Notes: a model not told the origin generated them from the letters alone. A DNA stretch of 43,005 nucleotides from Brevundimonas sp. (GCF_004210735.1 NZ_SDZL01000024.1:1-43005); one strand, 5' to 3'; positions 23,140 to 32,758 are shown, counted from the first letter of the stretch. Translations and numbers: made by a program.

Positions 23140-24948
23140 ATGGTCGAGTCCGACAGCATCGCGGGCGCGCTGAAAGAGCAGCGTCCCGGCGAAGCCGCGC
23201 AGGCTTTGCGCGCGATCTTGCAGACGCAGTATCTCCGCTATCTGATCATCGCCAGCTGGGCGATCGGCGTGCTGGGCACCCTGGGCTGGCAGGTCGCCGG
23301 TCTGTGGTTCGTGGCGACCATGCTGGCGGGCTCACTGCGGGGCGCGGTCGAGCGCCGGGTCAGCCAGCGTGTCGGCACGGGCTGGGGCCTGATCTTCCCT
23401 GCGGTCGCGACGGTGACCACCGCTGTCTGGGCCGTCGCGCCGTTGCTGGCCTGGTATTCCAGCGCTCCGTTTGGTCAGGCGCTGGCCGTGGCCCTGCTGA
23501 TTTCCGGCTATGTCCTGGTGTTTGGCCAGTTGCGCAGTTCTCCGCGTCAGGCCGTGGTGGTGTCATCGCCTTACACGCTGGTCACGGCGATCATTCTGCT
23601 GAGCCAGTGGGGCACGCCGACATTCTGGTCGTTGCTGACCCTGATCCCGTTCACGGGCGGCGGCATCATCGTCATGGTGATGATGACCATGCTGCGCGAG
23701 GAACGCATCCGCGCCTTCCAGGAGCATCAGTCCCATCTGATCGGCGAGCTGGAGGCCGCCCGCGACCGGGCGAACGCCGCCAACGACGCCAAGTCGAACT
23801 TCCTGGGCGTCATCTCGCACGAACTGCGCACCCCAATGAACGGCGTCCTGGGCGCGGCGCAGTTGCTGAGCGCGACCCGGCTGGAGACGACCCAGCGCGA
23901 ATATCTGTCGATCATTCGCAATTCGGGTGACAACCTGCTGAGCCTGCTCAACGACATCCTGGACATGACCAAGATCGAGGCGGGCAAGATGACCTTCGAG
24001 GTCGTCGACGTAGCGATCGCGGACCTGCAAAAGCGCGTGACCGGCCCGTTCGAGGCCCAGGCCCAGGCCAAGGGACTGGATTTCGTCGCCGAGTTCGAGG
24101 GCGATGTGCCGGCGGTGGTGCGCGGTGATCCGTTGCGCGTCTGCCAGGTGATCCAGAACCTGCTGTCGAACGCCGTCAAATTCACCGAGGCTGGCGTCAT
24201 TCGCTATGTCGTGCGGGGCGAGAAGATCGCCGAGCGCCGCGTGCGTTTCGATTTCGAGGTGACGGACAGCGGCGCCGGGATCGCGCCGAACGATCTTGAG
24301 CAGTTGTTCCAGCCCTTCACCCAGTTGGACGCCTCGTCCACGCGCCGGTTCGGCGGAACGGGTCTGGGCCTGACCATCGCGCGGCGCATGGCCAATATTA
24401 TGGGCGGGGACATCACCGTGCGCTCCAGCCTGGGCGTCGGCTCGACCTTCACCGTAAGCCTGGAGGCCGAGGTGGTCGAATGGGCCCGGGCCGAGGTGAC
24501 GGCCGATGTCGCCGCCAAAGCCGACGAGAACCCTTGCCTGAACGTGCTGGTGGTCGAGGATCACCCCGTCAACCGCATGATCATCGAGGCGTGGATGGGG
24601 TCGGCCGGTCACCGGGTGCAGACCGCAGAACACGGCCAGTTCGCCGTCGAGATGGCCGAGCAGCAGGCGTTCGACGTCATCCTGATGGATGTGAATATGC
24701 CGGTGATGGACGGCCTGACCGCGACGCGCATCATTCGCGATCAGCCGGGAGCTAACCGGGACACGCCGATCGTCGTACTGTCCGCCTCGGCGCGGACAGA
24801 AGACCATGACGCGGGCATGGAGGCGGGCGCCGACGCCTATTTGAACAAGCCGATCGACTTTGCGGCTCTGGCGGATGTCATGGGGCGGGTCGGCGGGGGA
24901 CGGACCGGTCTGAGGTGTGGTCTGGTCAAGGACGCCGTCGCGGCCTGA
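23140..24948 (+). CDS. Membrane hybrid sensor histidine kinase
   Basis: A 602-residue hybrid kinase. The first ~190 residues form about six hydrophobic segments without a periplasmic sensor domain, so it may sense a membrane or intracellular signal. A coiled coil (ELEAARDRANAANDAKS) leads to the HisKA box SHELRTPMNGVLGAA with phospho-His227, HATPase motifs NLLSNAVKFTEAG (N box), DSGAGIAPND (G1) and GGTGLGLTIARRMA (G2), and then a receiver domain with the phospho-Asp at D517 (ILMDVNMPVMDG) and the Lys in YLNKPID. No HPt domain is present, so the signal must leave through a separate phosphotransferase. It starts behind GGAGTGGGGG. Confidence 0.95.
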   Translation: MVESDSIAGALKEQRPGEAAQALRAILQTQYLRYLIIASWAIGVLGTLGWQVAGLWFVATMLAGSLRGAVERRVSQRVGTGWGLIFPAVATVTTAVWAVAPLLAWYSSAPFGQALAVALLISGYVLVFGQLRSSPRQAVVVSSPYTLVTAIILLSQWGTPTFWSLLTLIPFTGGGIIVMVMMTMLREERIRAFQEHQSHLIGELEAARDRANAANDAKSNFLGVISHELRTPMNGVLGAAQLLSATRLETTQREYLSIIRNSGDNLLSLLNDILDMTKIEAGKMTFEVVDVAIADLQKRVTGPFEAQAQAKGLDFVAEFEGDVPAVVRGDPLRVCQVIQNLLSNAVKFTEAGVIRYVVRGEKIAERRVRFDFEVTDSGAGIAPNDLEQLFQPFTQLDASSTRRFGGTGLGLTIARRMANIMGGDITVRSSLGVGSTFTVSLEAEVVEWARAEVTADVAAKADENPCLNVLVVEDHPVNRMIIEAWMGSAGHRVQTAEHGQFAVEMAEQQAFDVILMDVNMPVMDGLTATRIIRDQPGANRDTPIVVLSASARTEDHDAGMEAGADAYLNKPIDFAALADVMGRVGGGRTGLRCGLVKDAVAA

Positions 24949-25027
24949 ACTGCGTCATCGGGCGCCAGGTCCGGGAAACCGGGGCCGTTTCATCCGTTAG
25001 GCTTCGGACGCTGCCGCCCGGAGCCTT

Positions 25028-26710
25028 ATGCGCGCCTTCGCCGAACTGCTGGATCGCCTGTCGCTGACAGCCTCGCGCAACGCCAAGCTGGTGCTGCTGC
25101 GGGACTATCTGCGCGTCACGCCCGACCCGGATCGCGGTTGGGCGCTAGCGTCGCTGACCGGCGACCTGACCTTCACCGCGGCCAAGCCGGCCATGATCCG
25201 CAAGGCGGTCGAGGCGCGGGTCGATAAGGTCCTGTTCGGCTGGTCCTATGACTATGTCGGCGACCTGGCCGAAACGGTGGCGCTGATCTGGCCGCGCGAT
25301 CCCGACTATCGACCCAATCGCGAGCCGTCGCTGGGCGAGGTGGTGGACACCCTGTCCCAGGCGGGGCGAGGCGAAGTTCCCCTCCTGGTCGAACGCTGGC
25401 TGGACGAACTGGAGCCCAAGGGGCGGTGGGCCCTGCTGAAACTGATGACCGGGGGCCTGCGCGTCGGACTGTCGGCGCGGCTGGCCCGCACGGCTGTGGC
25501 GATGATGAGGCCTGATACCCTGTCGGAGCCGCCGGATCCGGAGGGTGGTGAAGCGCACAAGGCGCTGGAGCCGGTCTCGGTATCCGACATCGAGGAGATC
25601 TGGCACGCGCTGGAGCCACCCTATGCCGACCTGTTCGCCTGGCTGGAGGGCAGGGGAGAACGGCCCAGTGGCGATGCGCCGGGACGGTTTCGTCCGGTCA
25701 TGCTGGCCGTCGCGCTGGACGAGGCGGTCGATCTGGCCCGGCTGGACCCCGCGGACTATGCGGCCGAATGGAAATGGGACGGCATCCGGGTCCAGGCGGT
25801 GCGAGAAGAGGGGCGCGTGCGGCTGTATTCGCGCACGGGGGACGATATCTCGGGCGCCTTTCCTGACGTGCTGGCGGGCCTGACGTTCGAAGGCGCGGTG
25901 GACGGCGAACTGCTGGTCTGGCGAGAGGGGACGATTGCGCCGTTCGGGGATCTGCAGCAGCGGCTGAACCGCAAGACGGTTGATCCGAAACTGGTCGCCG
26001 CCTATCCGGCCGCGATCCTGGCCTATGACGTGCTGGCACAGGCGGGCGAGGACCTGCGCGCCCTGCCGCTGCGCGATCGCCGAACACGGCTGGAAGCGCT
26101 GGTCGCGACAGGAGGCGAGCGGCTGCATCTGTCGCCGATGCTCACGCACGCCAGCTGGGACGAGTTGGCGGCGCTGCGAGCCGATCCGCCGGTGGGGGCG
26201 GCGGCCGAGGGACTGATGCTGAAGCGGTGGGACAGCGCCTATGTCGCGGGTCGACCCAAGGGGCCGTGGTTCAAGTGGAAGCGCGATCCGCACGTCATCG
26301 ATGCGGTGCTGATGTACGCCCAGCGCGGGCATGGAAAGCGCTCCAGCTTCTATTCAGACTACACCTTTGGCGTCTGGACGGACGAAGGGGTGCTGACCCC
26401 TGTGGGCAAGGCCTATTTCGGTTTTACTGATGAAGAGCTGAAGCAACTGGACAAGTTCGTGCGCGATCACACCGTCGAACGGTTCGGGCCTGTGCGGTCC
26501 GTCCGCGCCGCGCGGGATTTCGGCCTGGTGCTGGAGATCGCGTTCGAGGGCCTGCAGCGCTCGACCCGGCACAAGTCGGGCGTGGCCATGCGCTTTCCGC
26601 GCGTCAGCCGCATCCGCTGGGACAAGCCGGCGCGCGAGGCGGATACGCTGGAGGCCGTGCTGGATCTGCTGGACAGGATCGAGCGCGGCGGCGGGCGGGT
26701 GACCGCATGA
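25028..26710 (+). CDS. ATP-dependent DNA ligase (cisplatin damage response type)
   Basis: A 560-residue ATP-dependent ligase with an N-terminal DNA-binding domain (residues 1-200), the adenylation motif EWKWDGIRVQ with catalytic Lys249, motif III DGELLVWREG, motif IV EGLMLKRWD, motif V WFKWKRDP, and a C-terminal OB fold. This size and sequence match the bacterial group annotated as 'cisplatin damage response' ligases. Such ligases are usually found with a ligase-associated exonuclease, a DEXH helicase and a phosphoesterase in one operon. None of those partners is in this window; the neighbours are a histidine kinase and an MscS channel. Confidence 0.94.
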   Translation: MRAFAELLDRLSLTASRNAKLVLLRDYLRVTPDPDRGWALASLTGDLTFTAAKPAMIRKAVEARVDKVLFGWSYDYVGDLAETVALIWPRDPDYRPNREPSLGEVVDTLSQAGRGEVPLLVERWLDELEPKGRWALLKLMTGGLRVGLSARLARTAVAMMRPDTLSEPPDPEGGEAHKALEPVSVSDIEEIWHALEPPYADLFAWLEGRGERPSGDAPGRFRPVMLAVALDEAVDLARLDPADYAAEWKWDGIRVQAVREEGRVRLYSRTGDDISGAFPDVLAGLTFEGAVDGELLVWREGTIAPFGDLQQRLNRKTVDPKLVAAYPAAILAYDVLAQAGEDLRALPLRDRRTRLEALVATGGERLHLSPMLTHASWDELAALRADPPVGAAAEGLMLKRWDSAYVAGRPKGPWFKWKRDPHVIDAVLMYAQRGHGKRSSFYSDYTFGVWTDEGVLTPVGKAYFGFTDEELKQLDKFVRDHTVERFGPVRSVRAARDFGLVLEIAFEGLQRSTRHKSGVAMRFPRVSRIRWDKPAREADTLEAVLDLLDRIERGGGRVTA

Positions 26711-26748
26711 CCTCTTCCATTCATCGCCCGAAACGCTAGACCCGAAAC

Positions 26749-27651
26749 ATGATCCTGATCGACCTGCAAGACGCCATCGCCGCCGGCGAGAAACGCCTGA
26801 CCACTGACGCCGTCATCATGGCCAAGGCGGTGGAGTTGCTGGGCGACTTCGCCGTTAATCTGTCCATCGCGATCCTGATCCTGATCGTGACGCTGTTCGT
26901 CGCCCGCTGGGCGTCCAGCGCGACCAGACAGGTTCTGGGCCGGGCCCGATCCATGCGGCGGGACCCCACTGTGATCGGCTTTATCGCCCAGGTCGTGCGG
27001 GTGGTGGTGATCATCATGGGTTTGATCGCCGTGTTGCAGCGGCTGGGCGTGCAGACGACCTCGATCATTGCGGTGCTGGGCGCCGCGTCGCTGGCGGTCG
27101 GTCTGGCCTTGCAGGGCACGCTGTCGAACGTGGCGGCGGGGGTGATGCTGCTGATCCTGCGGCCCTACCGCGTGGGCGAGGTGATCGACGTGGGCGGCGC
27201 CTCGGGCACGGTGCAACGGCTGGATCTGTTCACGACCCAGTTGTCGAACGCCAACAACCACAAGATCGTGGTGCCCAACAGCAAGGTGCTGAGCGATGTC
27301 ATCATCAATCTGACGGGACAGAAGACGCGGCGGATCGAGATTCATTTCAACGTCGGCTATGGCGACGATCTGGGCCGGTCGCGCGACGTGATCGCCGCGG
27401 TGGCGCGGGTGCATGACAAGGTGCTGCCTGACCCCGCGCCGTGGACCGGGGTAACGGGTCTGCTGGACAGCTCGGTACAGATCACCCTGCATGCCTGGGT
27501 CAAGGCCGGCGACTGGTGGCAGACGCAGGCCGACCTGATGCAGGGCGGCAAGGAGGCGCTGGACGAGGCCGGGATCGAGATTCCGTTCCCGCATCAGGTC
27601 GCCGTGCCCTACAGGGAAGACGGCGCGGACGGACGCGTCCTGGAGAACTGA
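26749..27651 (+). CDS. MscS-type mechanosensitive channel
   Basis: Small-conductance mechanosensitive channel protecting against hypo-osmotic shock, 300 residues, inner membrane. Three transmembrane segments are visible (about residues 28-53, 74-95, 98-130). The pore-lining TM3 has the Gly/Ala packing pattern GAASLAVGLALQGTLSNVAA. The beta domain (RPYRVGEVIDVGG) and the C-terminal alpha/beta domain (PNSKVLSDVIINLT) follow. The next gene starts 3 nt after its stop, so they are probably co-transcribed. Confidence 0.94.
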   Translation: MILIDLQDAIAAGEKRLTTDAVIMAKAVELLGDFAVNLSIAILILIVTLFVARWASSATRQVLGRARSMRRDPTVIGFIAQVVRVVVIIMGLIAVLQRLGVQTTSIIAVLGAASLAVGLALQGTLSNVAAGVMLLILRPYRVGEVIDVGGASGTVQRLDLFTTQLSNANNHKIVVPNSKVLSDVIINLTGQKTRRIEIHFNVGYGDDLGRSRDVIAAVARVHDKVLPDPAPWTGVTGLLDSSVQITLHAWVKAGDWWQTQADLMQGGKEALDEAGIEIPFPHQVAVPYREDGADGRVLEN

Positions 27652-27654
27652 GCC

Positions 27655-28674
27655 GTGCGTTACGATTTCGGGTCCGACAATACGGCGGGCATGGCCCCGG
27701 CGGCGCTGGACGGATTGATCCGGGCCAATGACGGCTTCGCTCGCGCCTATGGCGCCGACGAGGTGTGCGCCCGGGCGGCCGATGCGATCCGCGAGCGGCT
27801 GGAGGCCGACGCCGAGATCCGTTTCGTCTTTTCGGGCACGGCGGCCAACGCCATCGCCCTGTCGATGCTGGCCTTTCCGTTCGAGGCGGTGATGGCGCAC
27901 CACGCGGCCCACGTCTGCACGGATGAAAGCGGGGCGCCGGGATTCTTTGGTCAGGGTGTCGGGTTGATCGGCCTGCCGGGCTTCTCAGGCAAGATCGAGC
28001 AGCGGGCGTTGCTGGCTGCGCTGGACGAACCCGAGGTGGCGCATCGCCAGCCGCCGGCGGCCCTGTCGCTGACCCAGTCCACCGAATACGGCACAGTCTA
28101 TACCGAAGAAGAACTGCGACGCCTGATCGAGCCGGCCAAGGCGCGGGGCTGCGGGGTGCACATGGACGGCGCGCGGCTGGCCAATGCGGTGGCGGCCGGG
28201 TTTGACCCCAAGGATATTCCGCGACTGGGCGTCGATGTTCTGGTGTTCGGCGGGGCCAAGGCAGGGGCGAATTGCGCCGAGGCCATCGTGCTGTTCGACA
28301 AGAGCCTGGCCCGGCGGCTGGACAACCGGCTGAAACAGGCGGGACAGACCGCGTCCAAGGCGCGCTATCTGGCCGGGCCGATCCTGGGCCTTCTGGAAAG
28401 CGGCGCATGGGAGACCGGCGCCGCGCACGCCAATCTGATGGCCCAGCGGCTGGCGGCGGGCGTGACCGGCCAGACCGCGTTCGTGCTGGCGCATCCGGTG
28501 GAGTCCAACGCCGTCTTTGTGCGGATGCCGCCGCGCGCGCATGAGCGGCTGAACGAAAAGGGCTGGACCTGCTATCGTTTCGACGACGGTTCGGTGCGGT
28601 TCGTCTGTTCGTGGGCGACGACGGAAGAGGCGGTGGACGAACTGATCGCCGCCATGACCGGCTTGGCGGGCTGA
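27655..28674 (+). CDS. Threonine aldolase-like PLP enzyme
   Basis: Fold-type I PLP enzyme of the beta-eliminating lyase/threonine aldolase group, predicted to cleave L-threonine (or L-allo-threonine and related beta-hydroxy amino acids) to glycine and an aldehyde. RYDFGSDNTAGMAPAALDG is the family start. FSGTAANAIAL binds cofactor, VHMDGARLANAV holds the PLP-contacting Asp and Arg, and FGGAKAGANCAEA contains the likely Schiff-base Lys202. The GTG start at 27655 lies just after the mscS stop. At 339 residues it is a normal size. The 'GGAKAG' active site differs from E. coli LtaE and marks another subgroup of the family. Confidence 0.88.
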   Translation: MRYDFGSDNTAGMAPAALDGLIRANDGFARAYGADEVCARAADAIRERLEADAEIRFVFSGTAANAIALSMLAFPFEAVMAHHAAHVCTDESGAPGFFGQGVGLIGLPGFSGKIEQRALLAALDEPEVAHRQPPAALSLTQSTEYGTVYTEEELRRLIEPAKARGCGVHMDGARLANAVAAGFDPKDIPRLGVDVLVFGGAKAGANCAEAIVLFDKSLARRLDNRLKQAGQTASKARYLAGPILGLLESGAWETGAAHANLMAQRLAAGVTGQTAFVLAHPVESNAVFVRMPPRAHERLNEKGWTCYRFDDGSVRFVCSWATTEEAVDELIAAMTGLAG

Positions 28675-28726
28675 AACCGCCCTCGCGGCCTTACGCCCGC
28701 CATTCGGCGTGGCCATATGTGCGACC

Positions 28727-30607
28727 ATGAGAGGTGAACGCTCCGGCGGCCGTCGCGCCGACCCCGAAATCCGCGCCCAGATGGCCGGTCTGGCAGCGGC
28801 CAAGCCTGAGGGCCCGCCGACGGGTCAGGCGCTGGCCGACCTGATCCGGCTGGTCGGGCGGTCGCGTGCGCCGCAACTGAGATTGCGCCTGACCGGGGCC
28901 ATCGCCCTGACACTGGCGGGCAAGGGGTTGGGTGTGCTGGCGCCGCTGGTGCTGGGGGCTGCGGTCAACAGGCTGGCGGCGGGGCAGGGCGCCGGGGTGG
29001 CCGTGGGGGCAGGTTTCGCCGCCTTCGCCATTGGCTGGGCGCTGATCCGGTTTCTGTCCTCGGCGACGCCGCAGATTTCGGACGTGGTGTTCGCCCCGGT
29101 GCGACAGGCGGCCCAGCGCCGTACAGCGGCCGAAACCTTTGCCCACGCCCTGAACCTGTCGCTGGACTTCCACCAGACCAAACGGTCCGGGGCTCTGTCG
29201 CGAACGGTGGAGCGCGGCTCGCGGGCGGTGGATTTCCTGTTGCGGATCCTGGCGTTCAATCTGGTGCCGACGGCGCTGGAGCTGATGCTGGCGGCGGCGG
29301 TTCTGGGCGGAAAATACAACTGGCGTTTCGCGGCCGTCGCGGTGGCGGTGGTGGCGGTCTACACGGCCGCGACCTTCGCCCTGTCGAACTGGCGGCTGGA
29401 GCATCGCCGCATCATGAACGCGGCCGATTCCGAGGCGGCCGGCCAGGCGGTGGACGCCCTGCTGAACTATGAGACGGTCAAGTCGTTCGGCGCCGAGGCG
29501 CGGGCGGCCGAGGGTTATGACCGGGCGCTGGGCGTCTATGGCGAGGCGGCGTTGAAGGCCAACAGCTCGCTGGCCCTGCTGAACATGATCCAGGCGCTGG
29601 TGATGAACGTCGGCCTGGGCGTCATGGCGGTGATGGCGGGTATGGAGGCGGCGGCCGGACGGATGGGCCCCGGCGACGTCACGGCGGCCGTGCTGATCAT
29701 GATTTCGCTGTATGCGCCGCTGAACATCCTGGGCTTCGCCTATCGAGAAATCCGTCAGTCCTTCATCGATATGGAGGAAATGCTGAAGGTGACGCGTCAG
29801 GATCCGCAGGTGGCCGACGCGCCGAACGCCATACCTCTGCCGCGCCCTTCGGACGCCCGGGGCGCCGCCATCGACTTCGATTATGTCGGATACCGTCATG
29901 ATGCGCGGGCGGCGGGGCTGGAAGATATCAGCTTCCACGTTGCGCCGGGCACGACGACGGCCCTGGTCGGGCCGTCAGGAGCGGGCAAGTCCACTGTCGT
30001 CAAGCTGGCCCTGCGCCTGCTGGACCCGCAGGAAGGCCGTGTGCTGATCGACGGTCACGACGCACGGGCGGTGACCCAGGCGTCGCTGCGCGCGGCGGTC
30101 GCGCTGGTGCCGCAGGACGTGGCCCTGTTCAATGACACGATCCGAGCCAACATCGCCTTCGCCCGGCCTGACGCCGACGAGGCGGCGATATGGGCGGCGG
30201 CCGATGCGGCGGAACTGGACGACTTCATCCGCGGACTGCCCCAGGGCCTGGAGACCAAGGTCGGCGAGCGCGGGCTGAAACTGTCGGGCGGCGAGCGTCA
30301 GCGGGTGGGCATCGCTCGCGCCCTGTTGGCCGACCCGTGCGTGCTGATCCTGGACGAGGCGACCAGCGCGCTGGACAGCCGGACCGAGGCGGCGATCCAG
30401 AAGACCCTGCGCCGTGCGCGGGCGGGCCGCACCACGCTGGTGGTGGCGCATCGGCTATCGACCATCGCCGACGCGGATCAGATCCTGGTGCTGAAAGCCG
30501 GGCGGATCATCGAGCGAGGCGCGCACCATGAGCTGGTGGCGCGCCAAGGCGGGGAATACGCGGCCCTGTGGCGCAAACAGACGCGCGGCGCGCGGACGAC
30601 CGCCTAG
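28727..30607 (+). CDS. ATM1-type ABC exporter (permease fused to ATPase)
   Basis: Half-transporter of the ABCB7/Atm1/HMT1 type, which in alphaproteobacteria exports glutathione conjugates or metal-glutathione complexes. The membrane half includes FHQTKRSGALSRTVERGSRA and NYETVKSFGAEARAAEGYD, both signatures of this subfamily. The ATPase half has Walker A VGPSGAGKSTVVKLA, Q-loop VPQDVALFND, signature LSGGERQRVGIARALL and Walker B VLILDEATSALDSRT. The length of 626 residues from ATG 28727 is normal; a GTG at 28709 would add six residues. Its end overlaps the stop of the minus-strand gene at 30604. Confidence 0.94.
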   Translation: MRGERSGGRRADPEIRAQMAGLAAAKPEGPPTGQALADLIRLVGRSRAPQLRLRLTGAIALTLAGKGLGVLAPLVLGAAVNRLAAGQGAGVAVGAGFAAFAIGWALIRFLSSATPQISDVVFAPVRQAAQRRTAAETFAHALNLSLDFHQTKRSGALSRTVERGSRAVDFLLRILAFNLVPTALELMLAAAVLGGKYNWRFAAVAVAVVAVYTAATFALSNWRLEHRRIMNAADSEAAGQAVDALLNYETVKSFGAEARAAEGYDRALGVYGEAALKANSSLALLNMIQALVMNVGLGVMAVMAGMEAAAGRMGPGDVTAAVLIMISLYAPLNILGFAYREIRQSFIDMEEMLKVTRQDPQVADAPNAIPLPRPSDARGAAIDFDYVGYRHDARAAGLEDISFHVAPGTTTALVGPSGAGKSTVVKLALRLLDPQEGRVLIDGHDARAVTQASLRAAVALVPQDVALFNDTIRANIAFARPDADEAAIWAAADAAELDDFIRGLPQGLETKVGERGLKLSGGERQRVGIARALLADPCVLILDEATSALDSRTEAAIQKTLRRARAGRTTLVVAHRLSTIADADQILVLKAGRIIERGAHHELVARQGGEYAALWRKQTRGARTTA

Positions 30608-31083
30608 CCGGTCGAGGCCGAGCCCAGCTTGCGTTCCAGCACCAGGCGAAGGTTGTCCAGCACCAGGGCCTTGGATTCCGTCGCGTCGGGCCCCAGCGAC
30701 ATCAGCAGTTGCAGCGCCTGGGCGTGGACGGTGACGATACGCCAGTCGAACGGCTTCCCCGCCGGGGCGGCGTCGATCAGGTCGCACAGGCCCGAGGCGG
30801 CGGCGCACAGATCGGTCAGCTCAAACGGGCCGGCGGCGTCGATCACGGCGCTGGACGCGCGGTAGGCCTGTTGTCGCAACTGGTCGCTTTCGTCCGCCGT
30901 GGTGGGGACGGGCAGGGCCAGAAGCTCGCCGATGCGTTCGGCGACGACCTGTCGGCTACGGCCCTCCAGCGTCGCCAGATTGGCCTTGGCCTCGGCCAAG
31001 GCGACGCCCACGCTGACACCGCCGGGCTTGTCGATAAGGGTGGAGAGGCGCGACTTGCGCTGGACCCAGGTAATCACGCTCAC
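30604..31083 (-). CDS. Helical partner protein of the adjacent response regulator, unknown function
   Basis: A 159-residue mostly helical protein that I do not recognise with certainty. A helix LAEAKANLATLEGRSRQVVA is followed by a bundle containing RASSAVIDAAGPFELTDLCA and DWRIVTVHAQALQLLMS. The last block, with a His in a four-helix context, is faintly reminiscent of phosphotransfer (HPt) domains, but the canonical HxxKG motif is missing. Its ATG overlaps the response regulator stop by 4 nt, so the two are a coupled pair and probably function together in signalling. Confidence 0.75.
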   Translation of the reverse strand: MSVITWVQRKSRLSTLIDKPGGVSVGVALAEAKANLATLEGRSRQVVAERIGELLALPVPTTADESDQLRQQAYRASSAVIDAAGPFELTDLCAAASGLCDLIDAAPAGKPFDWRIVTVHAQALQLLMSLGPDATESKALVLDNLRLVLERKLGSASTG

Positions 31084-31661
31084 GCTTCAGTCTCCGCTTC
31101 ACTCACGGTCGCCCCGCCGTCGCGGAGCCGATCCGCCCGCCGCTCGACCCCATCGGGCGGGGGAATGTTGTGGAACCGGCGATCCGGGCCGAAATAGTCG
31201 CCGACCTGCAGGAACGGCCGCGTGTCCCGCGCCACCCATATCAGCCGTTCCAGCAGGGCCGAAGCGCTGAACGGCTTGGTGACCAGGAAATTGATGCCGC
31301 AGTCGCGCGCCGCGTTGACCTTTGACCGCCGGACGTGGGCCGCCGTCATGACCACGGGCGCAAAGGCGTTGCCGTCCGTTCCCGACCGCCGCAACCAGCG
31401 GACCAGTTCATAGCCGTCCATGCCGGGCATTTCGGCGTCGACGATCAGCAGATCGACGTCATGGACGCTGAGCTTCTCCATCGCGTCGATGGCGCTGCGG
31501 CAGACATAGCGGGGACGGATGCCGAACCCCATCAGGGCCTGGGTGGTCAGCTCCAGCGCGAATTCGGAATCGTCGACCACCATGGTGACGGCGTCACTGA
31601 GATTGAAGACCGCGCTGTCGCGAAGGGCTTCACCGACTTCGGCCATGGGAGTCCCCGCCAT
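31080..31661 (-). CDS. Response regulator with a single receiver domain and basic tail
   Basis: A CheY-like receiver (about residues 24-145) with VVDDSEFALELTTQAL, phospho-Asp in LLIVDAEMPGMDGYELVRWL, switch Thr in VVMTAAHVRRS and Lys in FLVTKPFSA. There is no DNA-binding output domain. The remaining 45 residues are polar and basic, with FGPDRRFHN and GVERRADRLRDGG; the spaced Arg pairs recall nucleotide-binding DRR-type motifs, but this is only suggestive. It is coupled to the helical gene downstream. The gap to accA upstream contains TTAACC (minus strand), a CtrA half-site without partner. Confidence 0.9.
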   Translation of the reverse strand: MAGTPMAEVGEALRDSAVFNLSDAVTMVVDDSEFALELTTQALMGFGIRPRYVCRSAIDAMEKLSVHDVDLLIVDAEMPGMDGYELVRWLRRSGTDGNAFAPVVMTAAHVRRSKVNAARDCGINFLVTKPFSASALLERLIWVARDTRPFLQVGDYFGPDRRFHNIPPPDGVERRADRLRDGGATVSEAETEA

Positions 31662-31721
31662 CTAATCGATCCCCCGTCATCGGACATGATCCGGAGATTC
31701 GCAGTCGGGTAGGTTAACGGC

Positions 31722-32672
31722 TTAGCTGAGGCGTCCGATAGCGTAGAAACGATCCGCCCGCTGACGACGCAGTTCATCCGCCGACAGCGGGGTCAGTGCG
31801 GCCAGTTCCTCGGCCAGGACGTCGCCGACCGTGGCGATGGCGGCCTGGCGGTCCGAGTGGGCGCCGCCCACCGGCTCGGGGATCAGGCGATCCACGATCT
31901 TCAGGTCGATCAGGTCGGGGCCAGTGATCTTCATGGCCATGGCCGCGTCGCGGGCGCGCGCGCCATCGCGCCACAGGATGCCGGCCGCGCCCTCGGGCGA
32001 GATGACCGAATAGATGGAATGCTCCAGCATCAGCACGCGGTTGGCCGCGGCGATGGCGATGGCGCCGCCCGATCCGCCTTCGCCCGTCACCGTGGCGATG
32101 GACGGGACGCCCAGCGTCAGGCCGCGCTCGGTCGAGCGGGCGATGGCCTCGGCCTGGCCGCGCTCTTCGGCGCCCAGACCCGGATAGGCGCCGGCGGTGT
32201 CGACAAAGGTCAGCACCGGGATGCCAAACTGCTCGGCCATGTCCATCAGGCGTACGGCCTTGCGATAGCCTTCGGGCCGGGCCATGCCGAAATTGTGGGT
32301 CAGGCGGGTGGCGGTGTCGTGGCCCTTTTCGTGGCCCATGATGACGACCGACTGGCCCCGGAACCGGGCCAGCCCGCCGATGATCGCCTGATCGTCGCCG
32401 AACTGGCGGTCGCCGCGCAGTTCGACGAAATCGGTGAACAGGCCGTCGATATAGTCGATGAAGTGCGGGCGCTGCGGGTGACGCGCGACCTGGGTCTTCA
32501 TCCAGGGGTCCAGGCCGCCATAGGTCTTCTTGCGAAGCTGATCGGCCTTCTTGCGCAGGCCTTCGATCTCGGCGTCGAACGAACCCGTGGTCGGGGCCAG
32601 CAGCGACAGCTCCTCGATCTTGGCCTCGAGTTCGGCGATCGGCTTTTCGAATTCCAGGTAGTGCGTGGCCAT
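31722..32672 (-). CDS. accA: Acetyl-CoA carboxylase carboxyltransferase subunit alpha
   Basis: Alpha subunit of the carboxyltransferase that makes malonyl-CoA in fatty-acid synthesis, partner of AccD. The 316-residue product has the N-terminal helix YLEFEKPIAELEAKIEEL, RPHFIDYIDGLFTDFVELRG, GHEKGHDTATRL, FVDTAGAYPGLGAEERGQAE, and the oxyanion-hole glycines in TGEGGSGGAIAIA. All are highly conserved. It is downstream of xerD on the same strand. Confidence 0.97.
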   Translation of the reverse strand: MATHYLEFEKPIAELEAKIEELSLLAPTTGSFDAEIEGLRKKADQLRKKTYGGLDPWMKTQVARHPQRPHFIDYIDGLFTDFVELRGDRQFGDDQAIIGGLARFRGQSVVIMGHEKGHDTATRLTHNFGMARPEGYRKAVRLMDMAEQFGIPVLTFVDTAGAYPGLGAEERGQAEAIARSTERGLTLGVPSIATVTGEGGSGGAIAIAAANRVLMLEHSIYSVISPEGAAGILWRDGARARDAAMAMKITGPDLIDLKIVDRLIPEPVGGAHSDRQAAIATVGDVLAEELAALTPLSADELRRQRADRFYAIGRLS

Positions 32673-32758
32673 CAGGCGTCCGTGAGGAGGGAGCGCGCGT
32701 TCGCGCTACGGAAGGCGGCGGAACCTAGAGGGACGAACGCCGGGGGGCAAGCGGGGGT

